Assembly (NCBI RefSeq): GCF_900089605.1
Contig: NZ_LT594324.1
Coordinates: 4,526,001 to 4,590,000, forward strand
From: Micromonospora narathiwatensis
GTDB taxonomy: Bacteria; Actinomycetota; Actinomycetes; Mycobacteriales; Micromonosporaceae
DNA length: 64,000 nucleotides
Direction of reading: 5' to 3'
Shown here: piece by piece, positions 45,663 to 56,520 of the stretch
Layout: each line of letters opens with the position of its first letter
Position numbering within the stretch: the stretch's first letter is position 1
Position numbers and translations under genes: made by a program
Notes under the pieces: model-generated
Databases searched by the model: none
What the model saw: only the letters and a program-made list of their open reading frames with translations
Told to the model about the DNA's origin: nothing

Positions 45663-47357
45663 TCACCGCAGGGCGGCGGGGGCGTGCGCCGGCACCGCCG
45701 GGTTGTGCGGGGGGACTGGGGACAGGCGCTGGTACGCCGAGCCGAGCGGCGGGCGCGGATCCGCCTCGCCCTTGTTGGGCCAGAACGACATGGCCCGCTC
45801 GGCCTGTGCGGTGATGGTCAGCGACGGGTTGACCCCGAGGTTGGCCGACACCGCCGCGCCGTCCACCACGTGCAGCCCCGGGTGCCCGTGGACCCGGTGG
45901 TACGGGTCGATCACCCCGTGCTCCGGGGTGGCCCCGATCACCGCCCCACCGAGGATGTGCGCGGTCATCGGGATGTTGAACGGCTCGGTGAGCGCGCCGC
46001 CGGGCGTACCGCCGATCTCCTCGGCGAGCAGCCGGGCGGCCTGGTTGCCGGCCGGGATCCAGGTCGGGTTGGGCACGCCGGGCCCGGGGCCGGAGACCAG
46101 CCGCCGGCCGAACCAGCCCCGCCGGAACCGGGTGGTGAGCGAGTTGTCCGCCGACTGCATGACCAGGGCGATCACGGTCCGCTCGGACCAGCCGCGGACG
46201 GAGAGCATCCGGGCGGCCAGACCGGGCTGCCGGAGGACGCCGCCCAGCCAGCGCCGGGCCCGGCGCGGACCGCCGTCGACCAGCAGCGACTGGAGCAGGC
46301 CCATCGCGTTGGAGCCCTTGCCGTACCGGACCGGCTCGATGTGGGTCTGCGGGTCGGGGTGGAACGAGCTGGTGATCGCCACTCCCTCGGTGAAGTCGAG
46401 CCCGCGTTGCCGGGCCTGCCGCGCCCCGACCGAGGCACCCAGGATCGCCTCCGAATTGGTCCGGGTCAGCTCGCCGAGGCGGGGCGACAACCCGGGCAGC
46501 GCCCCGGTGGCCCGCATCTCGTGCAGCAGCCGCTGGGTGCCGAGCGCACCGGCCGCGAAGACCACCTGGTCGGCGTGGATCACCTGCCGGTGCTTGCGCA
46601 GCCAGGCGCCGGTGCGCTCGGTGTGCACCGCGTACCCGCCGCCGAGGGCCGGCCGGACCGCGGTCACCGTGGTCAGCGGATGCACCTGGACACCGAGCCG
46701 CTCGGCGAGCCACAGGTAGTTCTTGACCAGGGTGTTCTTCGCGCCGTACCGGCAGCCGGTCATGCAGGCGCCGCAGTGGGTGCAGCCGACGCGGTCCGGC
46801 CCGGCCCCGCCGAAGTACGGGTCGGTCACCCGCCCGCCGGGCCGGCCGATGTGGACGCCGACCGGCGTGGCGTGGAAGGTCCGCCCGACCCCCATCCGCT
46901 CGGCCACCGCCCGCATCGCCCGGTCCGCCCCGGTGACCATCGGGTACGTGGTGACGCCGAGCATCCGCTTCGCCTGGTCGTAGTGGCGGGCCAGTTCGTC
47001 ACGCCAGTCGGTGATGTCCCGCCACTGCGGGTCTGCGTAGAACGCGTCGAGGGGCTCGTAGAGGGTGTTCGCGTAGACCAGGGAGCCGCCGCCCACCCCC
47101 GCCCCGGAGAGCACCAGGACCCCGCCGCCCGCCTTCCGGCCGGCCGAGCGCAGCAGGTCGATCCGCTGGAGGCCGTAGCAGCCGAGCTTCGGGGCCCACA
47201 GGAAACGCCGGACCCGCCAGGACGTCTCCGGGAACTCGTCGTCGGCGAAGCGCCGGCCGGCCTCCAGGACGCCGACGGTGTAGCCCTTCTCGGCCAGGCG
47301 GAGCGCGGTGACGCTGCCACCGAAACCGGACCCGACGACGACCACGTCGTACCGCAT
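45663..47357 (-). CDS. GMC-type FAD oxidoreductase with four-Cys cluster
   Basis: A 564-residue flavoprotein related to cholesterol oxidases and other GMC enzymes. It opens with the FAD-binding VVVGSGFGGSVTALRLAEKG, has GAGVGGGSLVYANTLYEP, and ends with HILGGAVIGATPEHGVID and VVDGAAVSANLGVNPSLTIT, where the active-site His/Asn normally lie. An unusual CTHCGACMTGC near residue 195 has the CxxCxxCxxxC spacing of a 4Fe-4S site. The substrate could be a sterol, alcohol or aldehyde. ATG 47357 puts the Rossmann motif at the usual place. It starts 146 bases from the divergent LCP gene. Confidence 0.88.
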   Translation of the reverse strand: MRYDVVVVGSGFGGSVTALRLAEKGYTVGVLEAGRRFADDEFPETSWRVRRFLWAPKLGCYGLQRIDLLRSAGRKAGGGVLVLSGAGVGGGSLVYANTLYEPLDAFYADPQWRDITDWRDELARHYDQAKRMLGVTTYPMVTGADRAMRAVAERMGVGRTFHATPVGVHIGRPGGRVTDPYFGGAGPDRVGCTHCGACMTGCRYGAKNTLVKNYLWLAERLGVQVHPLTTVTAVRPALGGGYAVHTERTGAWLRKHRQVIHADQVVFAAGALGTQRLLHEMRATGALPGLSPRLGELTRTNSEAILGASVGARQARQRGLDFTEGVAITSSFHPDPQTHIEPVRYGKGSNAMGLLQSLLVDGGPRRARRWLGGVLRQPGLAARMLSVRGWSERTVIALVMQSADNSLTTRFRRGWFGRRLVSGPGPGVPNPTWIPAGNQAARLLAEEIGGTPGGALTEPFNIPMTAHILGGAVIGATPEHGVIDPYHRVHGHPGLHVVDGAAVSANLGVNPSLTITAQAERAMSFWPNKGEADPRPPLGSAYQRLSPVPPHNPAVPAHAPAALR

Positions 47358-47503
47358 GAACGCATCATTACCGACGAGTAGCCATAGCGCCAGCGAGAGA
47401 TTTTCACGGATCATGCAGAGCGCTCGACCAAGCGGGGAACCAGGTGGGCGACCACCGGCACCCCCGTGACGCGGCCGAGCGACACCGGGGGAAGGGGCCC
47501 ACG

Positions 47504-48631
47504 ATGACCGGCGCGAGGCCGAGACGACGGTGGCTGCTGGGGCTGGCCGCCCTGGTGGCCGTACTGCTGGTCGGCGGTGGCGTGGTGGTGGCCACCCGGC
47601 TGGCCGCCCGCCCGTCCCCCGCCGCCTCCCCGGGCCCGGTCGCCGACCCGGCCACCCCCACCTCGCCCGCCGATACGCCGACCCCGACCCCGGCCAGCCC
47701 CACCCCGCCGCCGGGCGCCGACCTCACCGGCCCGCTGAACCTGCTGCTGGTCGGGGTGGACACCCGGGTCAGCGTGCCGGGTTGGGAGCCGCACGCCGAC
47801 GCGGTGCTGGTGCTGCACGTGCCGGCCGGGCTGGACCGGGCGTACCTCTTCTCCCTGCCCCGCGACCTGGTGGTGGACATCCCGGCCTACCCGAAGGCCG
47901 GCTACCCGGGCGGCCGGACCAAGCTGACCCACGCGATGAGCTACGGCAGCCGGGTGCCCGGCGACCGGGCCCACCCGAGCGCCGCGCAGGGATACGAGCT
48001 GCTGCGCACCACGGTCAGCCGGTACACCGGGCTGCGCATCGACGCCGGCGCGGTGATCACCTTCGGCGGGTTCGACAAGCTGGTCGACACCCTCGGCGGC
48101 GTGGACCTCTACGTCGACCAGCGGGTCGTGTCCATCCACCGCCGTCCCGACGGGCGGCTCCGGACCCTGACCGGCGGCACCTACACCGGGCCGCAGATGG
48201 TCTACGAGAAGGGCAACCGGCGGCTGACCGGCTGGCAGGCGCTGGACTACGCGCGGCAGCGCTACACGGCCGGCGGCGACTACACCCGGCAACGCCACCA
48301 GCAGCAACTGATCCGGGCGCTGGCCCGGAAGATCCTCGACCAGGGGCTGGCCCGGGACCCGGCCCGGGTCGAACAGGTGACGGATGCCCTCGGCGACACC
48401 CTGGTGTACGTCGGTGGCGGGCGCCGGCTGGTGGAATTCGCGTACGCCCTGGGCGGGCTCTCCGCGGACGCCTTCGTCCTGGTCGGTCTCCCCGGCGACG
48501 CGGTCGGCAGCGGCGGCTCCTACCGGGGCGAGCAGCTCCTGCCGGTCGGCCGGCAGTTCCTCGCCGCCGTGCGCGGCGGCACCGCCGACAGTTTCCTGGC
48601 CGCCAACCCGAAGCTGCGCGTGAAAACCTGA
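47504..48631 (+). CDS. LytR-CpsA-Psr (LCP) family cell-wall ligase
   Basis: LCP proteins attach polymers such as arabinogalactan or teichoic acids to peptidoglycan. The 375 residues have a basic N-terminus, one helix (WLLGLAALVAVLLVGGGVVV), a Pro/Thr-rich linker to about residue 80, and the LCP domain: LLVGVDTRVSVPG, HADAVLVLHV, FSLPRDLVVDIP with the conserved Arg, and GGVDLYVDQRVVS. The domain Cys pairs are absent. ATG 47504 has GGGGGAAGGGG upstream. Its stop is 1 base from that of the convergent M1 peptidase. Confidence 0.92.
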   Translation: MTGARPRRRWLLGLAALVAVLLVGGGVVVATRLAARPSPAASPGPVADPATPTSPADTPTPTPASPTPPPGADLTGPLNLLLVGVDTRVSVPGWEPHADAVLVLHVPAGLDRAYLFSLPRDLVVDIPAYPKAGYPGGRTKLTHAMSYGSRVPGDRAHPSAAQGYELLRTTVSRYTGLRIDAGAVITFGGFDKLVDTLGGVDLYVDQRVVSIHRRPDGRLRTLTGGTYTGPQMVYEKGNRRLTGWQALDYARQRYTAGGDYTRQRHQQQLIRALARKILDQGLARDPARVEQVTDALGDTLVYVGGGRRLVEFAYALGGLSADAFVLVGLPGDAVGSGGSYRGEQLLPVGRQFLAAVRGGTADSFLAANPKLRVKT

Positions 48632-48632
48632 G

Positions 48633-50096
48633 TCACAGCGGCTTCGGGGCGGGCGGCCGGTCGGTGTCGTAGAGCCAGGCGTCGAAGAGCTTGCGGAGCT
48701 TCTTGTGCGAGACCCGCTCCGCGAGGTCCACGAACTCGGCCGTGGTGGCGTTGCCGTTCTTCTTCTCCGCCGCCCAGGTCCGCAGGATGTCGAAGAAGGC
48801 GCTGTCCCCGACGGCCACCCGCAACGCGTGCACGGTCATCCCGCCCCGGTCGTACACCGACCGGCTGAACAGGTTCGCCACCCCCGGTTTGCCCGGCGGC
48901 GTACGCCATACCTGCCCCGGCGCGCTGGCGTACTGCTGGTCGAAGGTGTGCTGCACGGTGGACTGCCCGCTGTGCTCGGCCCAGAGCCACTCGGCGTACG
49001 TGGCCAGGCCCTCGTTGAGCCAGATGTCCTGCCACTTCTGCAGCGTCACGCTGTTGCCGAACCACTGGTGGGCCAGCTCGTGCGCGACCACCCCGGTGTT
49101 CTCGCCCTGCCGGAAGAAGCTGGCCGCGTAGACCGGGCGGCTCTGCGTCTCCAGCGCGTACCGGATCCGGTCGTCGGCGACCACCACACCGCCGTACGCG
49201 TCGAACGGGTACGGCCCGAAGACGCTCTCCAGGTAGTCGGCGACCTCGGTGGTCCGGGCGATCGACCGGTCCGGGGCGCCCCCGGCCACCTTCGTGGTGA
49301 CCGCGCTGTACACCGGCCGTCCCTTGTGCTCCCCGGTGGTCACCCGGAACTTCCCGATCACCACGGTGCTCAGGTAGCTGGCCATCGGCGCGCCCTCGGA
49401 CCAGCTCCAGGTGGTCCAGTCCCCCTTGGTGGTCCGGCCCTTCGGGACGCCGTTGCTGACCGCGGTGAGCCCCTTCGGCACGGTGATCTCGAAGTCGTAG
49501 GTGGCCTTGTCGGAGGGGTGGTCGTTGACCGGGAACCAGGTGCTCGCCGACTCGGGCTGGCCGAGCGCGATCGCGCCGTCCGAGGTGTGCAGCCAGCCGC
49601 CCTTGCCGAGCACGTCGTTGTCCAGCGCGGCCGGCTCGCCGTCGTACCGGATCTCGGCGACGAAGCCGTTGCCGGCGGTGAGGCCGGTGGCCGGGGTGAT
49701 GGCCAGTTCGTTGTCGGTGCGCGCGTGGCTGGCCCGGGTTCCGTTCACGGTGACCGACCGCACGGTCAGCCCGGCCAGGTCCAGGTTGAACGAGGAGAGG
49801 TCCTCGGTGGCGGTGGCCCGCAGGGTGGTGGTGCCGGTGAGCCGGTTCTTCGCGGGGTCGTAGCGGACCTGGACGGTGTAGTGGGCGACGTCGTAGCCGC
49901 CGTTGCCGTAGCTCGGGAAGTAGGGGTCGCCCGCGCCGGCCGCGCCGGGCCCGAAGCTCCGCGAGCTGGTCCGCGTGGGCTGCGCCGTTGTCGCGTCGGT
50001 CCGCTCCGCGCCGGCTGAGCCGCAGCCGGCGATCAGCAGCGTGCCGGAGAGCAGCAGCCCCAGCCGTCGTCGTCCGCCCCGCAGCGCCAGCGCCAT
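48633..50096 (-). CDS. M1-family metallopeptidase lipoprotein (copy A)
   Basis: A 487-residue surface aminopeptidase-like protein. The lipoprotein signal ends LIAGC (Cys about residue 25). The beta-sandwich N-terminal domain has GQPESASTWFPVNDHPSDKA. The catalytic domain has HELAHQWFGNSV (HExxH) and WLNEGLATYAEW with the third zinc ligand Glu. It lacks the long C-terminal helical domain of PepN, so it is a short secreted M1. The start is ATG 50096. A paralogue lies immediately upstream in the same direction, and the two share an 81-bp identical stretch. Confidence 0.92.
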   Translation of the reverse strand: MALALRGGRRRLGLLLSGTLLIAGCGSAGAERTDATTAQPTRTSSRSFGPGAAGAGDPYFPSYGNGGYDVAHYTVQVRYDPAKNRLTGTTTLRATATEDLSSFNLDLAGLTVRSVTVNGTRASHARTDNELAITPATGLTAGNGFVAEIRYDGEPAALDNDVLGKGGWLHTSDGAIALGQPESASTWFPVNDHPSDKATYDFEITVPKGLTAVSNGVPKGRTTKGDWTTWSWSEGAPMASYLSTVVIGKFRVTTGEHKGRPVYSAVTTKVAGGAPDRSIARTTEVADYLESVFGPYPFDAYGGVVVADDRIRYALETQSRPVYAASFFRQGENTGVVAHELAHQWFGNSVTLQKWQDIWLNEGLATYAEWLWAEHSGQSTVQHTFDQQYASAPGQVWRTPPGKPGVANLFSRSVYDRGGMTVHALRVAVGDSAFFDILRTWAAEKKNGNATTAEFVDLAERVSHKKLRKLFDAWLYDTDRPPAPKPL

Positions 50097-50183
50097 CGCC
50101 TCGACCCCTCCTCGGGCACGACCGTCGCGGCCCGGCCGGCCGCTCCGCCCGCGGCAGCCTACCGAGCGACAATTACGCCCGCG

Positions 50184-51575
50184 TCACGGCAGTGCGGGCG
50201 CGGTGGCGCCGACCAACCAGGCGTCGAAGAGCGGGCGCAGCGGACGGCCGGCGACCCGCTCGGCGTACCCGACGAAGTCCTCGGTGGTGGCGGTGCCGTC
50301 CCGCCGCTCGGCCAACCAGCCGCGCAGGATGCGGAAGAAGGTCTCGTCGCCGACCGCGCGGCGCAGCGCGTGCACGGTCAGCGCGCCGCGCTGGTAGACG
50401 GCGTCGCCGAACATCGCCGCCCGGCCCGGGTCCACCGACGGCTTCGTCCAGTCGGTCACCGCGTAGCGGTCGGCGAAGGCCCGCGCCACGCTGCGGACGC
50501 CGTCGTGCTCGTTCCAGAGCCATTCCGCGTACGTGGCGAAGCCCTCGTTGAGCCAGATGTCGCACCACCGGGCCAGCGATACGCTGTCGCCGAACCACTG
50601 GTGGGCCAGCTCGTGCGCGACCACCTCGGTGTTCGGCCGGTCGCCCCGGAAGAAGCCCGGCCCGTAGACCGGGCGGGTCTGCGTCTCCAGCGCGTACCGG
50701 ATGCGCTCGTCGGCGACCGCGATCCCGCCGTACGCGTCGAACGGGTACGGCCCGAAGCGCTCGGCCAGGAAGTCGGCGATCTCGCCGGTACGCGCCAGCG
50801 CGGCGGCGGCCGGCCCGTCCGCCGGCAGCCCGGCGGCAACCGCGGTGACCAGCGGCTTCCCGGCGTGCGTACCGGTCGACACCCGGTAGTCGCCGATCAC
50901 CAGGGTGGCCAGGTAGCTGGCCATCGGCGCGCCCTCGGACCAGCGCCAGGTGGTCCAGCCGTCCTGACTGGTCTGTCCCTTGGGCACCCCGTTGCTCAGC
51001 GCGGCGAGCCCGTCCGGGACGGTCACCTCGATGTCGTAGGTGGCCTTGTCGGAGGGGTGGTCGTTGACCGGGAACCAGGTGCTCGCCGACTCGGGCTGGC
51101 CGAGCGCGATCGCCCCGTCTCCGGTGGCCTGGAAGCCACCGTCACCGAGTTCGCCGGTGAGCGGTCGCGGCACCCCGCCGTACGCCACCTCGGCGGTGAA
51201 CCGCTTCCCCGCCGGCAGGCCGCGCGCCGGGGTGACCACCAGTTCGCTGCCGTCGCGCCGGTGTTTCGCCGGGGCGTCGTCGACGCGTACCCGGTCGACG
51301 GTGAGGCCGGCGAGGTCGAGGTGGAACCGGGACAGGCCGGCGGTGGCGGTGGCGGTGACCGTGGCCTGGCCGGTGAGCCGCCCGCTGGGCGGGTCGTAGC
51401 GGACCCGCAGCGCGTAGTGGTCGACGTCGTAGCCGCCGTTGCCGGCCCCCGGCACGTACGGGTCGCCGACGTCGGCCGCCCCGGGCCGGAACCGCCCGTC
51501 GTCGTCCCGGGTGCACCCGGCGACCAGCAGCGCGACGGCGAGCGCCGCCGCGTACCACCGCCGGCCGCTCGTCAC
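50184..51575 (-). CDS. M1-family metallopeptidase lipoprotein (copy B)
   Basis: A 463-residue paralogue of copy A with the same layout: lipoprotein signal ending LVAGC (Cys about residue 21), the conserved GQPESASTWFPVNDHPSDKA block, HELAHQWFGDSV and WLNEGFATYAEW. Residue differences between copies cluster outside these blocks. The start is ATG 51575, just after the guaB3 stop at 51651. Both copies may free peptides for the oligopeptide transporters in this window, which is inference only. The 87-base gap to copy A could allow co-transcription. Confidence 0.92.
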   Translation of the reverse strand: MTSGRRWYAAALAVALLVAGCTRDDDGRFRPGAADVGDPYVPGAGNGGYDVDHYALRVRYDPPSGRLTGQATVTATATAGLSRFHLDLAGLTVDRVRVDDAPAKHRRDGSELVVTPARGLPAGKRFTAEVAYGGVPRPLTGELGDGGFQATGDGAIALGQPESASTWFPVNDHPSDKATYDIEVTVPDGLAALSNGVPKGQTSQDGWTTWRWSEGAPMASYLATLVIGDYRVSTGTHAGKPLVTAVAAGLPADGPAAAALARTGEIADFLAERFGPYPFDAYGGIAVADERIRYALETQTRPVYGPGFFRGDRPNTEVVAHELAHQWFGDSVSLARWCDIWLNEGFATYAEWLWNEHDGVRSVARAFADRYAVTDWTKPSVDPGRAAMFGDAVYQRGALTVHALRRAVGDETFFRILRGWLAERRDGTATTEDFVGYAERVAGRPLRPLFDAWLVGATAPALP

Positions 51576-51650
51576 CCGCCGAGCCTAGAGGCGCGACGGC
51601 GCGGGTGGGACCGGAATCGCCCACCCGCGCCGTCGGTCGATCGTGCCGGG

Positions 51651-52769
51651 TCAGCGGTCGAGGACCAGGCCGACCTTCTGGAACTCCTTGAGATCGCGGT
51701 AGCCGCACTTGGCCATCGCCCGGCGCAGGCCGCCGAAGAGGTTGAGCTGGCCGTCCGGCTCGTCGGCCGGGCCGAAGAGCAGCTTCTCCATCGAGCCGAG
51801 CGGCTCCCCGGCCACCTCGAACGCGCCCCGGGGCAGGGACGGGTGGCTGGCCGCCGAGTGCCACCAGGCGCCGCCGGCCGGTGCCTCCTCGCAGAGCGAG
51901 AGCGGCTCGCCGAGCATCACCGCGTCGGCGCCGCAGCCGAGCGCCTTGGCGATGTCGCCGGAGGTCTGGATGTCGCCGTCGGCGATCAGGTGCACGTACC
52001 GGCCGCCGGTCTCGTCCAGGTAGTCGCGGCGGGCCGCGGCGGCGTCGGCGATGGCGGTGGCCATCGGCACCCGGATGCCGAGCACCGACTCGGTGGTCGA
52101 CCAGCCGTCGCCGCCGACGCCGACGATCACGCCGGCCGCGCCGGTCCGCATCAGGTGCAGCGCGGTCTTGTAGTCGGTGCAGCCGCCGGCGATGACCGGC
52201 AGGTCGAGGTCGGCGATGAACTCCTTGAGGTTCAGCGGCTCGTCGGTGGTGGAGACGTGCTCGGCGGAGACGATGGTGCCCTGGATGACCAGGATGTCCA
52301 CGCCCGCGTCGAGGATCACCGGGGCGAGCGCGAGGGTGTGCTGCGGGGAGACCCGGACGGCCACCGTGCCGCCCCCGGCCCGCAGCTCGCGGACCCGCTC
52401 GGCGATCAGGTCGGGACGGATCGGCTCGGCGTAGACCTCCTGGAGCCGCCGGGTCGCCCGGGCGTCCTCGTCCAGGCCGGCCAGTTCCTCCAGCACCTTG
52501 GTCGGGTTCTCGTACCGGGTCCAGAGGCCCTCGACGTTGAGCACGCCGAGGCCGCCGAGCTGGCCGAGCCGCACGGCCGAGGAGGGGCTCATCGTCGCGT
52601 CGGACGGGTGCCCGACGCAGGGGATGCCGAACTGGTACGCGTCGAGCTGCCACGCGGTGGAGACGTCGTCGACGTCCCGGGTACGGCGGCTCGGCACGAT
52701 GGCGATGTCGTCCAGGTGGTAGCCGCGCTGCGCGGTCTTGCCCAGCCCGATCTCGACCACGTCACGCAT
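51651..52769 (-). CDS. guaB3: GuaB3-type IMP dehydrogenase-related protein
   Basis: A 372-residue TIM-barrel protein of the IMPDH/GMP reductase family, without CBS domains. It starts MRDVVEIGLGKTAQRGYHLD and has VAVRVSPQHTL and [20 protein letters not shown] for phosphate binding. Where IMPDH has GxGSxCxTR with its catalytic Cys, this protein reads GVGGDGWSTTESVLG, so the Cys is missing. This is the actinobacterial GuaB3 form, whose reaction I cannot assign from sequence. It lies 29 bases after guaB, so the two are probably one operon. Confidence 0.93.
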   Translation of the reverse strand: MRDVVEIGLGKTAQRGYHLDDIAIVPSRRTRDVDDVSTAWQLDAYQFGIPCVGHPSDATMSPSSAVRLGQLGGLGVLNVEGLWTRYENPTKVLEELAGLDEDARATRRLQEVYAEPIRPDLIAERVRELRAGGGTVAVRVSPQHTLALAPVILDAGVDILVIQGTIVSAEHVSTTDEPLNLKEFIADLDLPVIAGGCTDYKTALHLMRTGAAGVIVGVGGDGWSTTESVLGIRVPMATAIADAAAARRDYLDETGGRYVHLIADGDIQTSGDIAKALGCGADAVMLGEPLSLCEEAPAGGAWWHSAASHPSLPRGAFEVAGEPLGSMEKLLFGPADEPDGQLNLFGGLRRAMAKCGYRDLKEFQKVGLVLDR

Positions 52770-52798
52770 GGGGGACTCCAGGTGTTTGGGGGTGAAGG

Positions 52799-54991
<2,193 letters not shown>

Positions 54992-55798
54992 TCAGGCGAC
55001 CAGGCCGGCACGGAAGCCCGCCGCCACGGCGTGCGCCCGGTCGCGGGCGCCCAGCTTGCGGAAGAGCCGGCGGGCGTGCGTCTTGACGGTGTCCTCGGAG
55101 ACGAACAGTTCCCGCCCGATCTCCGCGTTGCTCTTGCCCTCGGCCATGCCGAGCAGCACCTGAAGTTCCCGCTCGGTCAGCCCGACCGCGCTGCGGGCGC
55201 TCGCGCGCTGCGGGCCGCCGGCCGGGGCCGGCTCCGGCTCGCCGCCGGCCGGTTCGGCCGGGTCGTCGCCGCGCTGTGCCGGGACCATCGTGGGCGCGCC
55301 CTCCGCCGGGCCCGCCGGCCAGGCCGGTGCCGGCCCGCCCTGGGTACGCCCCGGCGTGGTCGGTCGGGCGGACCCGCCGACGGCGGCGGCGTCCCGCGCG
55401 GGGTCGGTCACCCGGTGTCGGGCCGATCGCCCTGGGGCGGCGAGCAGCAGCAACGCCTTCGCGACCGCGCTGGTCAGATCGTGGTCGGCACCCTGGATGA
55501 GCCCTCGCGCGCCGGCGCTGATGGTGGCCGCCGCCGCCTCCGACTCCTCGGTGCCGAGCAGCAGCACCGCGGCCTGGGGCGCGCGGGCGAGCACCCGGCG
55601 GACGAAGCCCGCGCTGTCCGGCCGGGTGAGGGCGGTGTCGGCGAGCACCACGTCGACCGGGCGCTCGGCGAGCCGCAGCATCACCTCGGGATCGGAGACC
55701 GCCGTCCGGACGGCACCGGCCAGCCCGAGCCGCGCCGCCGCGGAGGTCAGGTGCTGGGCCGCGAGTGGTGTCCGAACGCACACGAGAACGCTACGCAC
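54992..55798 (-). CDS. LuxR/NarL-type response regulator, atypical receiver
   Basis: A 268-residue regulator. The N-terminal receiver-like domain (1-125) keeps a candidate Asp in DVVLADTAL, but the acidic pocket near the N-terminus is replaced by VLVCVRTPLAAQ, so normal phosphorylation is doubtful. A linker of about 75 residues rich in Pro, Ala and Gly follows. The C-terminal HTH has LTERELQVLLGMAEGKSNAE and SEDTVKTHARRLFRKLG. No kinase is adjacent. Members at this position near guaB and a WhiB gene are widespread in actinomycetes. ATG/GTG near 55798 starts it. Confidence 0.9.
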   Translation of the reverse strand: MRSVLVCVRTPLAAQHLTSAAARLGLAGAVRTAVSDPEVMLRLAERPVDVVLADTALTRPDSAGFVRRVLARAPQAAVLLLGTEESEAAAATISAGARGLIQGADHDLTSAVAKALLLLAAPGRSARHRVTDPARDAAAVGGSARPTTPGRTQGGPAPAWPAGPAEGAPTMVPAQRGDDPAEPAGGEPEPAPAGGPQRASARSAVGLTERELQVLLGMAEGKSNAEIGRELFVSEDTVKTHARRLFRKLGARDRAHAVAAGFRAGLVA

Positions 55799-56007
55799 AG
55801 TGGTCTCCTCTCCGCCTCAGAGCAGACCACGACGGGGTCGGCCAGGGAGGAGGTTCCGGGCAATCATCCGAACTTTTCCGACAGAGGGGGCATATGCCGC
55901 GAGTTGTCCGGGGTTTTCGATCACACATGTGTGAGCGCGGGACGGCCCGGGTACCGAGGGGCCAGCCCGGAAGCGGTGTCCCGCGCCGCGCGGGAGGAGG
56001 GGTGCTG

Positions 56008-56391
56008 ATGTCGAACGTACGCAGGCTGCCTGGACCCATTGTCGACCTGTGGGACTGGCAGCGGCTCGGTGCCTGCCGTGGGCGGGACAGCGCGCAGTTT
56101 TTCCACCCGGACGGTGAGCGCGGCTCGTCGCGCCAACGCCGCGAGTCCGGCGCCAAGGCCGTCTGCCGGACCTGCCCGGTACGGGCCGAGTGCGCCGCCC
56201 ATGCCCTGTCGGTCCGCGAGCCGTACGGCGTGTGGGGCGGGTTCAGCGAGTCGGAACGGCTCCGGCTGCTCGCCCTCGGCTGGGAGGACCTGGCCGACCG
56301 CCGGCAGTCCCGGGTCGACGTGGCCCGACTGGAGTCCCGCCTCGGTCCGCCGCACAAGTCCACCGTGCCGGAGCAGCGCAAGATCGCCTGA
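56008..56391 (+). CDS. WhiB-family iron-sulfur regulator
   Basis: A 127-residue WhiB-like protein, an Fe-S-bearing transcription factor found only in actinobacteria. The four Cys ligands are at residues 23, 53, 56 and 62 (GAC, VCRTC, AEC), followed by the GVWGG turn near residue 75 and a basic C-terminus for DNA contact. A perfect GGGAGGAGG site precedes ATG 56008. The tail is longer than in WhiB1-type proteins, so I do not assign a specific subclass. It is divergent from the atypical response regulator; the 200-base gap holds both promoters. Confidence 0.93.
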   Translation: MSNVRRLPGPIVDLWDWQRLGACRGRDSAQFFHPDGERGSSRQRRESGAKAVCRTCPVRAECAAHALSVREPYGVWGGFSESERLRLLALGWEDLADRRQSRVDVARLESRLGPPHKSTVPEQRKIA

Positions 56392-56520
56392 CCGGCCGCC
56401 GCCGGCCGTCGCCCACCACCGGGGCCGGTCCCCCGCACGGCGACGCCCGCTCGTCACGGGCGCGGCCGGGCCGCCCGGCGGTGCCCGCTCGTCCTGGCGG
56501 CTCAACCCGCCATGACCGGC

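Noticed and set aside
48500..50172. 550-residue minus-strand frame over the M1 peptidase
   Set aside because: Arg/Gly-rich shadow; the real gene in another frame has HExxH and a lipoprotein signal.
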